From NCBI GenBank assembly GCA_017542245.1, contig JAFXXN010000160.1, forward strand, positions 81,041 through 145,040: 64,000 nucleotides of DNA. Reading direction: 5' to 3'. Both the position numbers and the translations under genes were made by a program. The notes beneath the pieces were generated by a model. It saw nothing but the letters and a program-made list of their open reading frames with translations. It was not told the origin of the DNA and did no database searches. Positions 19,368 to 28,552 of the stretch are shown one piece after another. The stretch's first letter is position 1, and every line of letters starts with the position of its first letter. The DNA is from Lachnospiraceae bacterium (lineage in GTDB: Bacteria > Bacillota > Clostridia > Lachnospirales > Lachnospiraceae).

Positions 19368-19503
19368 AGGCTTCTCCTTGAGGAGAAGCTGTCAGCGAAG
19401 CTGACTGATGAGGTGTAAGGTAATATTATTTGTAGTTATATAGCTTATTGAGAATAACACCTCATCCGGCACTTCGTGCCACCTTCCCCTCAAGGGGAAG
19501 GCT
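19368..19503 (+). mobile_element. MITE-like element with composite inverted termini
   Basis: A 136-nt element. The left end, AGGCTTCTCCTTGAGGAG to GATGAGGTGT (19368-19416), is roughly the inverse of the right end, ACACCTCATCCGGCACTTCG to CAAGGGGAAGGCT (19457-19503). Each end is itself made of two small hairpins (for example CCTTCCCCTCAAGGGGAAGG). The AT-rich centre encodes nothing. A single-end relative lies at 37115-37167. The element sits between the T-box terminator and the valS ribosome binding site and would be transcribed in the valS leader. Confidence 0.7.
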
Positions 19504-19518
19504 GAAAAGGAGGAGAAT

Positions 19519-22230
19519 ATGGCAGAGAAAGAATTAATGGCTAAAACCTACGATCCGAAACAGATCGAAGACCGTCTCTACTCAAAGTGGGTAGAGAAAA
19601 GATACTTCCATGCAGAAGTAGATGAAACAAAGAAACCCTTTACCATCGTGATCCCACCCCCCAATATTACGGGACAGCTTCACATGGGTCACGCACTTGA
19701 CAATACCATGCAGGATATCCTTATCCGTTTCAAACGTATGCAGGGATATAATGCACTCTGGCAGCCCGGTACGGACCATGCTTCCATAGCTACCGAGGCA
19801 AAGATCGTTGAGACACTTAAAAAAGAAGGCACCTCAAAGGAAGAACTCGGACGTGAGAAGTTCCTGGAGCGTGCCTGGGCATGGAAAAAGGAATACGGCG
19901 GAAGAATTGTAAGTCAGTTAAAGAAGCTCGGTTCATCCTGTGACTGGGAACGAGAGAGATTTACCATGGATGAGGGCTGCAACAAGGCCGTTACCGAGGT
20001 ATTCACAAAGCTCTATGACAAGGGCTGGATTTACAAGGGATCACGTATCGTAAACTGGTGTCCTGTTTGTCAGACCTCTATCTCTGATGCAGAGGTTAAT
20101 TACGAGGAGCAGCAGGGACATTTCTGGCACATCAAGTATCCTTTTATCGAGGCTGACGGTTCTATATCAAAGACAAGATTTCTGGAGTTTGCTACCACAC
20201 GTCCCGAGACCATGCTCGGTGATACGGGTATAGCAGTAAATCCCGATGACGAGAGATATTCGGATATAGTAGGCGGCTACGTATGGCTTCCTTTCGTAGA
20301 CAGGAAGATACCGATCATTGCCGACAGCTATGTAGAAAAAGATTTCGGAACAGGCGTAGTTAAGATCACACCCGCTCATGATCCTAACGACTTTGAGGTA
20401 GGAAAGCGTCACAACCTGCCTGAGATCAATATATTAAATGACGATGCTACCATTAATGAAAACGGCGGAAAGTTTGCCGGTATGGATCGTTATGAGGCAA
20501 GAAAACAGATCGTTAAAGAACTTGACGAAATGGGACTTCTTGTTCGTATTGAGGATTACTCACATAATGTAGGTACATGCTATCGCTGTCATTCTACAGT
20601 AGAACCCATGATAAAGAAGCAGTGGTTCGTAAAGATGGACGAGATGATAAAGCCTGCCGTAAACGGCGTAAAAACCGGCGATATCAAGCTTGTACCTGAG
20701 AGGATGGATAAGACCTACTTCAACTGGACTGACAATATCCGTGACTGGTGTATCTCCAGACAGCTCTGGTGGGGACACAGGATACCTGCTTATTACTGTG
20801 ATGACTGCGGTGAGATCATAGTATCTAAGACAACTCCTGCTAAGTGTCCTAAGTGCGGCAGCACTCATCTGACACAGGATCCCGATACACTCGATACATG
20901 GTTTTCTTCAGCACTTTGGCCTTTCTCGACACTCGGATGGCCTGAGAAGACAAAGGATCTTGAGTATTTCTATCCTACGGATGTACTTGTAACCGGTTAT
21001 GATATCATATTCTTCTGGGTTATCAGAATGATATTCTCAGGATACGAGCAGATGGGCGAGAAACCTTTCCATACAGTTCTTTTCCATGGTCTTGTACGAG
21101 ATGATCAGGGCAGGAAGATGAGTAAGTCCTTAGGAAACGGTATCGATCCTCTTGAAGTAATTGATAAGTACGGCGCAGATGCTTTACGTTTTATGCTCAT
21201 CACCGGTAATGCACCCGGAAACGATATGCGTTTCTACTGGTCTAGAGTAGAGGCTGCACGTAATTTCGCCAACAAGGTATGGAATGCTTCACGTTTTATC
21301 ATGATGAACATGCAGCAGTTAAAGGATGCAGGGATCGATGTTGATTTCGAGGCTTCCATAGATTCAATAAAAGGTTTGTTAAAGGATGCAGATAAGTGGA
21401 TACTTTCCAAGATGAACGATGTAACAAAAGAAGTTACCGATGACCTTGAGAAGTTCGAACTCGGAATCGCTGCGCAGAAGGTTTATGACTTTATCTGGGA
21501 AGAACTGTGCGACTGGTATATCGAGATGGTTAAGCCTAGACTCTATGGTGAGGATACAGAGACTAAGAAGGCTGCTATCTGGACACTTAACAGTGTACTT
21601 ACAGATGCATTAAAGCTTTTACATCCGTTTATGCCTTTCGTAACTGAGGAAATCTTCTGTAACCTTAAGGCAGAGCAGGGTCTGGCAGACAAGTACGAGT
21701 CAATTATGATCTCAGACTGGCCTCTTTACAAGTCTGATTACAGCTTCTCTGCAGAGGAAAAGGCAGTAGAACTCATAAAGGAAGCCGTAAAGGGTATCAG
21801 AAATGTACGTACAGAACTCGGCGTAGCTCCTTCGCGTAAGGCAGCGGTATACGTAGTAACAGAGTCCGACGAAGTAAAGAATATATTTACAAACAGCAAG
21901 GTATTCTTTGCGGCACTCGGCGGAGCATCGTCCGTTACAATCCAGTCGGATAAGACAGGTATCGGTGATGACGCAGTATCTGCAGTTATACACGGTGCGG
22001 TAATCTATATTCCTTTTGCAGAGCTTGTAGATATAGCTAAGGAAATAGAGAGACTTGAGAAGGAAAAGGCAAGACTCGAAGGAGAGCTTAAACGTGTAAA
22101 CGGAATGCTTTCAAATCCCAACTTCGTAAACAAGGCTCCTGAGGCTAAGCTTAACGAAGAAAAGGAAAAACTTGCAAAATACACCAGCATGTATGAACAG
22201 GTAAATGAGAGACTTAAAGCATTAAAATAG
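19519..22230 (+). CDS. valS: Valyl-tRNA synthetase
   Basis: A class I synthetase with an editing domain, charging tRNA-Val. The HIGH region appears as [17 protein letters not shown] near residue 48 and the KMSKS loop as [14 protein letters not shown] near residue 535. The CP1 editing domain contains [16 protein letters not shown] zinc-ribbon-like CDDCGEI plus KCPKCGS segment lies near residues 430-455. The C-terminal coiled coil ([18 protein letters not shown]) is typical of ValRS. The length of 903 residues is normal. GGAGGAG is eight bases before the ATG. It is controlled by the T-box upstream. Confidence 0.97.
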   Translation: MAEKELMAKTYDPKQIEDRLYSKWVEKRYFHAEVDETKKPFTIVIPPPNITGQLHMGHALDNTMQDILIRFKRMQGYNALWQPGTDHASIATEAKIVETLKKEGTSKEELGREKFLERAWAWKKEYGGRIVSQLKKLGSSCDWERERFTMDEGCNKAVTEVFTKLYDKGWIYKGSRIVNWCPVCQTSISDAEVNYEEQQGHFWHIKYPFIEADGSISKTRFLEFATTRPETMLGDTGIAVNPDDERYSDIVGGYVWLPFVDRKIPIIADSYVEKDFGTGVVKITPAHDPNDFEVGKRHNLPEINILNDDATINENGGKFAGMDRYEARKQIVKELDEMGLLVRIEDYSHNVGTCYRCHSTVEPMIKKQWFVKMDEMIKPAVNGVKTGDIKLVPERMDKTYFNWTDNIRDWCISRQLWWGHRIPAYYCDDCGEIIVSKTTPAKCPKCGSTHLTQDPDTLDTWFSSALWPFSTLGWPEKTKDLEYFYPTDVLVTGYDIIFFWVIRMIFSGYEQMGEKPFHTVLFHGLVRDDQGRKMSKSLGNGIDPLEVIDKYGADALRFMLITGNAPGNDMRFYWSRVEAARNFANKVWNASRFIMMNMQQLKDAGIDVDFEASIDSIKGLLKDADKWILSKMNDVTKEVTDDLEKFELGIAAQKVYDFIWEELCDWYIEMVKPRLYGEDTETKKAAIWTLNSVLTDALKLLHPFMPFVTEEIFCNLKAEQGLADKYESIMISDWPLYKSDYSFSAEEKAVELIKEAVKGIRNVRTELGVAPSRKAAVYVVTESDEVKNIFTNSKVFFAALGGASSVTIQSDKTGIGDDAVSAVIHGAVIYIPFAELVDIAKEIERLEKEKARLEGELKRVNGMLSNPNFVNKAPEAKLNEEKEKLAKYTSMYEQVNERLKALK

Positions 22231-22301
22231 TTCACATTTGCCATTTTTCTGACACAATTAATAAAATTTGTAAAATATTTGAAAATTAAAGCATTTAGGC
22301 A

Positions 22302-22330
22302 TTGAATTTAAAATCGAAATACACTATAAT
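22302..22330 (+). promoter_or_regulatory. Promoter of the secreted-protein pair, inside an inverted repeat
   Basis: TTGAAT (22302-22307), a 17-nt spacer and TATAAT (22325-22330). The -10 box lies in the left arm of a perfect 13-bp inverted repeat (22317-22329 with 22377-22389). Confidence 0.65.
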
Positions 22331-22396
22331 GTATCATGGTGCAAGGCAGAACCTGTTTTGTTAAGCATTCATGAAGTTATAGTGTATTTTTTTCGG
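22317..22396 (+). other. Inverted repeat spanning promoter and leader
   Basis: AAATACACTATAA (22317-22329) and TTATAGTGTATTT (22377-22389) are perfect complements 47 nt apart, and the right arm runs into TTTTTTTC. For a transcript arriving from valS this could be a terminator with a large loop. For transcripts starting at the internal promoter the left arm would be missing. Confidence 0.5.
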
Positions 22397-22406
22397 AGGA
22401 TTTATC

Positions 22407-25058
22407 TTGCAGCGTATATATAGATATTTTGTTTTTCTTCTGGCAACGGTTATGCTGCTGACTGTTGTTCCGGAAAGCTCCGATATATCTGCAAAAGCCG
22501 GTCTTATAAGTTCGGAAAGAAATGCTTCTGTCAAAAAAGCCCCGGTTCTAAAAGAAAAGGTTAAAGTCCTTTTCCTTGGGGAATGTACAGGAAAAGCCAA
22601 AGACGGAACTAAAGCAGATTATTCAAGTATATTGAATGTCAGAGAGCTGATAGACAGATTTGATGCTGATAAATATGATATCACTTTAAAATCAAAAAAT
22701 AAAAGCATAGTAACGGTCAGCAGTAAAAAAGACAGGATCTATGCCAAAGGGATAGGACAGACAAAGGTCACGGTTAAGATAAAGAAAAAAGCTGATAAGA
22801 CGGTAGTACTTAAGAAGAATATCCGTATATCGGTAAAGAAAAATGCCGATGCAGAAACATTTATCGTTAACGGACTTGAAAGCGGACAGATTGTATATTC
22901 CGGGGATGAGATAAAGGTTGATATGCCGGGAGACTATACCGACATAAGGACTATTATCTGTGAGGATAACGGAGTGAGCATTTCTCAGTTATCGGATGAA
23001 AAAAGTTTTATACTGATTTTTGAAAAACCCGGCGTTTACAATATCACGGCAGCAGCTTATCTCAGCGCGGAATTTGACGGATTTACGGCTTATCAGAAAT
23101 TTGAGATTACCGTAAAGGACAGAAAAGGCTCTGTATATCAGAAGACAGCCGATACGATCGTCTTTGAAGGCGGACCGGTTGATGAAGATTTAAATGCCGA
23201 AGATATCGCAGTATATGAAGAGCAGGACGGAGTTCCGGTCTTCTGGTCTTATGCCTCAAGGGCCGATGTGATCGATGACTGTGCAGTAATAACTCTTTTT
23301 AAGAGTCTTGGCAGCAATAAGAAATACATTCTTGAATATGACGGACTGAGTTTCACGTTTATGTCGGGAGCTTGTGGGATAGCCGATGTAGCATCATTTG
23401 ACATAGTTGAAACAACTGTTCCTGCAGGTGAAAGTAAAGAGCTGACGTTTAGGTATTACAACCTAAAAGGCATGGATATTACTTCCGCCGTAAAAAATCT
23501 TCTGTATGAAAATATCAAGCTTTCGCTGAAAGATAAAGAAGATGAATTTGTTGCGTACTTTGACGGACATAAGCTGTGCATTGTAGAAAGCGGGAAAAAA
23601 ATAGCTGTTACGGCGAAACTCTTGATCCCTGAGATACCCGGAGTTTCAAAAGAGAAAGAATTAAGTACGGCAGCAGTTATAACATCGGTTCCCAAAAAAG
23701 GCGGTTCATTTACCGGAAATGCAGTTTATACCATTAAAAGGACAAATCCCGACTTTTTTATTTGGGGACAGAAATGCATTAACAGTCTGCCATTAGGAGA
23801 CGATGCAGTTTTTGAGGCGTTGTTCGAAATGGATGACGGAAGCGTCAGGAAACTTAAGGACGCAGGAATCACAAAGATTCTCATAGGTGATATGCATGTC
23901 GCCATGCTTGGTAAAGAAACAGAGGCAGGCGGATATGAGCTCATTTTGAACAATATCGGGACCACATCCATTCTATGCTTTGTTGGCGATGAGGTAATAG
24001 GAAATTTCGAGATAAGCGTACTTCCTAAAAGAATTCCTTCGGAACTTAAGGTTGGGCTTACAAAGAACAGGCTTAATACAAACAGTCTTGTGGAAGATTA
24101 CATCATAGTAAAGGCAGATGTGCTGGATCAGTACGGTGAATGTATGGACACCGACGGATTTACCGTGACACAGGACGAAGTCAACAAAAAACAGATAGGG
24201 AACATTGTATTTAATGAGATATCTCCCGGAAGGTATGTTGTAAACGGATATGAATGCAGGGCCGATAAGGAACAGAAAGCGGTTGCTGCCAAAGTAACCT
24301 GGAAGGATTTTTCAGAAGAAATAAGATTTTTCATTAAAGATGTTGAATATGATCCCTCATACGAAGAGTTTAGTTATAAGCTTGAAGCGGATGGAAAATT
24401 ATTTATAGATACCGCTCTCGGACTAAGAACCGAAGCTCCCGAAAGCACGTTTGTTACCGTCAAGCTTTCAAAAGACGGTTACTATGTAAGTGAGGGAACC
24501 GGACATTTCTTTACGGAACTTCCGTCTGTAAAGAACGGAGCAGCTTATTACGGAATGGAGCCCGGCAGCTGTTTCTACGGTATCACTATTGAACATACCG
24601 GAAAAAATGGGGAAAAGATTTTTGTCGGAAATGATGAGGAATGTATAATACCTACCTATTCCGATATGGAATTTCTTCCGTACACATATGGTAAAAAACT
24701 TGAGACCGGAAGTTATGAGATACGTGTATACCGTATAAAGGTTCAGGAAAAGCTTTCTGATATAAAGATATGCGATTCTATGACCATAAAGGTTATTGAT
24801 TCAGATCCGGAGATTGAAGTCATACAGACCGCTCAATCTTATTCAGGGAAAATAAAGGACTGGACCGAAGCCATTCCCGATTATTTCACTTTCCTCTTCT
24901 GTGGGGAAGACATTTCAAAATACATAACCAAGGTTGACTGTGTTGAGGGTTCAACAGGAAGCGTTTTTGTAAGAAGTGTGGATTTTATGATTCCTGATCC
25001 ATACTTTGGGCTGTTTACAAAAACGGCTCTGGTTGAAAGACTCATCACTAAACAATAA
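22407..25058 (+). CDS. Large secreted protein with Ig-like (BIG2-type) N-terminal domain
   Basis: An 883-residue protein starting at TTG, supported by CGGAGGA eight bases upstream. The signal peptide covers about residues 1-30, ending near ISAKAG. The next 130 residues (KVLFLGECTGKAKDG to RISVKK) resemble a bacterial Ig-like group 2 domain, including the KGIGQTKVTVKIKKK strand. The rest is beta-rich without a motif I recognise, and no sortase signal, anchor or S-layer-homology repeat is visible. It is a clear paralogue of the next gene over most of its length. Probably a surface or matrix protein with unknown ligand. Confidence 0.7.
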   Translation: MQRIYRYFVFLLATVMLLTVVPESSDISAKAGLISSERNASVKKAPVLKEKVKVLFLGECTGKAKDGTKADYSSILNVRELIDRFDADKYDITLKSKNKSIVTVSSKKDRIYAKGIGQTKVTVKIKKKADKTVVLKKNIRISVKKNADAETFIVNGLESGQIVYSGDEIKVDMPGDYTDIRTIICEDNGVSISQLSDEKSFILIFEKPGVYNITAAAYLSAEFDGFTAYQKFEITVKDRKGSVYQKTADTIVFEGGPVDEDLNAEDIAVYEEQDGVPVFWSYASRADVIDDCAVITLFKSLGSNKKYILEYDGLSFTFMSGACGIADVASFDIVETTVPAGESKELTFRYYNLKGMDITSAVKNLLYENIKLSLKDKEDEFVAYFDGHKLCIVESGKKIAVTAKLLIPEIPGVSKEKELSTAAVITSVPKKGGSFTGNAVYTIKRTNPDFFIWGQKCINSLPLGDDAVFEALFEMDDGSVRKLKDAGITKILIGDMHVAMLGKETEAGGYELILNNIGTTSILCFVGDEVIGNFEISVLPKRIPSELKVGLTKNRLNTNSLVEDYIIVKADVLDQYGECMDTDGFTVTQDEVNKKQIGNIVFNEISPGRYVVNGYECRADKEQKAVAAKVTWKDFSEEIRFFIKDVEYDPSYEEFSYKLEADGKLFIDTALGLRTEAPESTFVTVKLSKDGYYVSEGTGHFFTELPSVKNGAAYYGMEPGSCFYGITIEHTGKNGEKIFVGNDEECIIPTYSDMEFLPYTYGKKLETGSYEIRVYRIKVQEKLSDIKICDSMTIKVIDSDPEIEVIQTAQSYSGKIKDWTEAIPDYFTFLFCGEDISKYITKVDCVEGSTGSVFVRSVDFMIPDPYFGLFTKTALVERLITKQ

Positions 25059-25082
25059 ATCAACAAAAAATGGAGGGTAAAC

Positions 25083-27731
25083 ATGAAAAAAGCTATGAAG
25101 TTATTGGCAGCAGTTCTGTGCCTGGTACTTATTGTAGGTACTATACCGGTTCAGGCTGCAAACACTCTTTCCCTTACCAAGAAATCCAGAATCATTTATG
25201 TCGGAGGATTTAAGGGATCGAAGGCCAACGGAAAGAAAGGTGGTTTTTACAGCTATCTTAAGGTTTCAAAAGTCCTGAAGGGCTATGATTCCAATACGAT
25301 GGAAATAAAACTTTCATCTGATGATAAAACTGTATGTACTACCAGCAACAAGACAACCAATATCAAAGCAAAGAGTGTCGGAACAGCTACCGTAACAGTT
25401 AAGGTTAAGGAAAAGGCAACCGGAAAAGAACTCTTTAGCGGAAAAATTGATATCACAGTAAATAAGCATGCAGCAAAGGACTTTGCCGTAACAGGTATCG
25501 AAGACGGCAAGGAATACAAGGCAGGCGATGCAATCACCGTTAAAATGTCAAGAAGCGGTGATACCGACTACAGAAGACTTGTATGTGATTCAAGCGATGT
25601 AACACTTAAGGCAACCGGAACCAAGGGTTCAGAATACAAGGTAACCTTTAAGAAGGCAGGAACATATACTATCAATGCCGAGACCTATGCAGGAAAGAAT
25701 TATTCAGGAACTATTTATCAAAAGAGTTTCAAAGTTACAGTAACAGGTGGTGTAGAGCCTACAGCAACTCCTACCGCTACACCTACTCCTACTGCAACAC
25801 CTTCAGAGTTCACAGTTAAGCAGACAGCACTTGATACATTCGTTATCTCAGGTCTTGAAAAGCCCGATGATATCAAGAAGAGCGATATCGAGATCTATTA
25901 CATGATAACAGATGTTAAGTTTTCACAGTCAGCAGGTATCGATAAGGTAACTTCAGACGGTAAAGATGTTACTGTTAAGATGCTGACCAATTTCATTGCC
26001 GGCTTTACTTATTATGTAAACTATAAGGGAAACAGCGGTGATGCAGTAAGCTTTACAGGTGTTACCTGTGATGTTAAGGATATTGATAAGATTGATATCA
26101 CAAATAAGAAAGTACTTATAAATGAATATGTAGATCTGGGTATCAGATACTACAACAAGGACGGTGTTGATATCACAACAGGTTTAACATCGGTACTTCC
26201 TATAGTAACTCTTGTATCATCAACATTTGATGCATATGTTGCAGGAACTCAGGTTTATTTCCTTAAGCCTAATATAACCTGCGTATTCCAGATTGAAGTC
26301 AGCAAGGGAATTGATTCAATAGGAACACCTATTTCTATCAAGCAGCAGGTTGCAGTTTCATCATTTGAACCTCATGCAGCAGGCTCCATCTACACCATTA
26401 AGCCTTATAACGGTGTATATATGACAAAGGATGATCAGCTGAATACTTCATTCACTATTGACACTGCAACACCTGTTATCGAAGCACTTTTCATATATCA
26501 GGATGAAACAGGAAAAACCACATATAAGACATTTGACGAAGAAGGTATAACAAGCCTTAAGGCAGCAGATGAGAAGATTCTCTTCATCGGCTCAAAGATG
26601 TCCAACGGCGGATGGTCACTTATCCCTAACAACACAGGTGAAACAACCATTATCTTCTACAAGGGAACTGATGCAGTAGCTACCGCAAAGGTTACAGTTC
26701 TCGGTGCAAGTACAGCTACAAACCTTACAGTATCACTTTCAAAGGCTACGCTTAACGTGAACTCCATAGCTCTTGATTACATTGAGTTAAAGGCAACCGT
26801 TAAGGATCAGTACGGAAATGAACTTAAGAGCCAGCCTCTTACCATCGAACAGCATGAAGGAACCAAGATTGCTACAGGTACTGTTGCATTCGGACCGTTT
26901 GACAGTGAAGGCAAGCTTACAATCTACGGATCAAACGTAACTCTTAATTCCGGTGTTAAGAATGGTATCATTAAGGCAACCGTTAAGGCCGGATCAAATG
27001 TAACTCCTTTTGAGATTATGTTCTCAGTAGCAGATCTTTCTGAAGCTAACGTATGGGTACTTACATCAAATCCTGAGCAGAGCCTTATCAATATTGATAC
27101 CGCTATCAAGGCCGGCGATGTAAAACCTGCAGATGTTAAATTTAACATTCAGGCAAGGAATGGAGCATTTACGGTTAGGAACGAACTTATCCGCTTCTAT
27201 GCAAGCAAGCAGCCTACCGCACAGCTTACAGCTACCGATCTTTCAGTAGCAGTAGGTGATTCCGTATTCCTTTACACAATTATAAAGGACGGCAAGTTCC
27301 TTGATGTACTTCCTGCTATGGTAACCGACTCATCTATGGAGCTTATCTTTAAGGCATATGATTACCAGAAGAAGCTTGAAACCGGTAACTACATTATAAC
27401 TGCATACAAAGTTGTTGCAGGAGCTTCAAATTCTCAGATTGCAGAAATTGGCAGAAGGACTGTAGTTGTAACAGACAATCAGCCGGTAATCACTTTCAAG
27501 CAGGTTAAGGGACAGACAATTTATGTATCACCTCTTGAAATCGTAAAAGACTGCTTCGAATTCTATATTGATGGTAAGAAGCTTGATCCAAGCCTTATCG
27601 TTAACGCTGATGTAGCTATAGCTGCTTCAGGAAGCAAGGTAGCTAAGAAAGCTATGATCTGCATCCACAATGATATCTATGGTGATTTCATCCAGGAGGT
27701 AGATATCTCAAGTGCATCAGTTATTACCTGA
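25083..27731 (+). CDS. Large secreted paralogue with Ig-like domain and Thr/Pro linker
   Basis: An 882-residue exported protein with signal peptide ending near VQAANT (about residue 24). The N-terminal 200 residues match the previous gene in layout: IIYVGGFKGSKANGKK, KSVGTATVTVKVKEK, then a KHAAKDFAVTGIEDGKEY domain. A linker of repeated TPTATP units lies near residues 222-240 and is absent from the upstream paralogue. The coding sequence favours a narrow codon set (AAG, GGT, ACA, CTT), unlike its neighbour, suggesting strong expression. GGAGG precedes the ATG. It is followed by a strong terminator. No cell-wall anchor motif was seen. Confidence 0.7.
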   Translation: MKKAMKLLAAVLCLVLIVGTIPVQAANTLSLTKKSRIIYVGGFKGSKANGKKGGFYSYLKVSKVLKGYDSNTMEIKLSSDDKTVCTTSNKTTNIKAKSVGTATVTVKVKEKATGKELFSGKIDITVNKHAAKDFAVTGIEDGKEYKAGDAITVKMSRSGDTDYRRLVCDSSDVTLKATGTKGSEYKVTFKKAGTYTINAETYAGKNYSGTIYQKSFKVTVTGGVEPTATPTATPTPTATPSEFTVKQTALDTFVISGLEKPDDIKKSDIEIYYMITDVKFSQSAGIDKVTSDGKDVTVKMLTNFIAGFTYYVNYKGNSGDAVSFTGVTCDVKDIDKIDITNKKVLINEYVDLGIRYYNKDGVDITTGLTSVLPIVTLVSSTFDAYVAGTQVYFLKPNITCVFQIEVSKGIDSIGTPISIKQQVAVSSFEPHAAGSIYTIKPYNGVYMTKDDQLNTSFTIDTATPVIEALFIYQDETGKTTYKTFDEEGITSLKAADEKILFIGSKMSNGGWSLIPNNTGETTIIFYKGTDAVATAKVTVLGASTATNLTVSLSKATLNVNSIALDYIELKATVKDQYGNELKSQPLTIEQHEGTKIATGTVAFGPFDSEGKLTIYGSNVTLNSGVKNGIIKATVKAGSNVTPFEIMFSVADLSEANVWVLTSNPEQSLINIDTAIKAGDVKPADVKFNIQARNGAFTVRNELIRFYASKQPTAQLTATDLSVAVGDSVFLYTIIKDGKFLDVLPAMVTDSSMELIFKAYDYQKKLETGNYIITAYKVVAGASNSQIAEIGRRTVVVTDNQPVITFKQVKGQTIYVSPLEIVKDCFEFYIDGKKLDPSLIVNADVAIAASGSKVAKKAMICIHNDIYGDFIQEVDISSASVIT

Positions 27732-27751
27732 TAAACTAACAGATTAAAACT

Positions 27752-27787
27752 AAAAAATCCTGTCACCGAAAGGTGACAGGATTTTTT
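27752..27787. terminator. Bidirectional terminator between the secreted-protein gene and rdgB
   Basis: AATCCTGTCACC pairs with GGTGACAGGATT around a GAAA loop, with A- and T-tracts on both sides, so it can serve both convergent genes. Confidence 0.9.
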
Positions 27788-27795
27788 TGATGGAG

Positions 27796-28413
27796 TTAAA
27801 GATTTTCAAGCAGTTCTTTTACTTTCATAAGGGCCTTTCCTCGATGGCTGATCTTATTCTTTTCTTCCGGGAGCAGTTCTCCTGAATTGCATCCTTTTTC
27901 CGGTACATACATTATGGGATCATATCCGAAACCATATATTCCTTTAGCTTCATGGGCAACCAATCCCTCAAAAGTATCTCTTACAACCTTACAGCTTCCG
28001 TCAGGGAATACGCAGGCGATAGCGGCCACAAAACGAGCTGTACGCTCCTCTTCTGGGACTCCTTCCATCTCTTCGAGGATTTTTTGATTCTTAATGGAAT
28101 AAGGCGTATCGGTTCCCATAAAGCGGGCAGAGTAGATCCCGGGTCTGCCGCCGAGATGATCAACCTCAAAGCCCGAATCATCAGCCATTACTATTGCATC
28201 GCAGTAAATACCCTTTTTCTTTGCCTTATCGGCTATAGCACGCGCTTTAAGGATGGCATTTTCTTCGAAGGTTTCTCCTGTCTCGTCCACATCGGTTTCA
28301 AGACCGGCTTCCTTCATGGAAAGGATATCATAGGGCAGCCCGTCAAGAATCTGTCTTATTTCCCGCATTTTCCCCATGTTTCCCGTAGCAAAGATGATAG
28401 TTTTATTATCCAT
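27796..28413 (-). CDS. rdgB: XTP/dITP diphosphatase (RdgB/HAM1 family)
   Basis: Hydrolyses non-canonical purine nucleoside triphosphates such as dITP and XTP to monophosphates, keeping them out of DNA. Signatures are IIFATGNMGKMREI at the N-terminus, MADDSGFEVDHLGGRPGIYS near residue 75 and the C-terminal GYGFDPI-like motif, here YGFGYDPIMYVPE, followed by SHRGKAL. The 205-residue length is normal. The gene is on the minus strand and shares the terminator with the convergent surface-protein gene. Confidence 0.95.
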   Translation of the reverse strand: MDNKTIIFATGNMGKMREIRQILDGLPYDILSMKEAGLETDVDETGETFEENAILKARAIADKAKKKGIYCDAIVMADDSGFEVDHLGGRPGIYSARFMGTDTPYSIKNQKILEEMEGVPEEERTARFVAAIACVFPDGSCKVVRDTFEGLVAHEAKGIYGFGYDPIMYVPEKGCNSGELLPEEKNKISHRGKALMKVKELLENL

Positions 28414-28552
28414 ATCGTATTCCTTTCACGTATCGTAAATAATATTCACTGATAGTTTACGTTATTCTGCTTGCAATTTCAAGTAAAAATAAATATAATT
28501 AATTTGAGTGATTATAATTGAAAGGAAACGTCTTCTGACGATATGATATATT

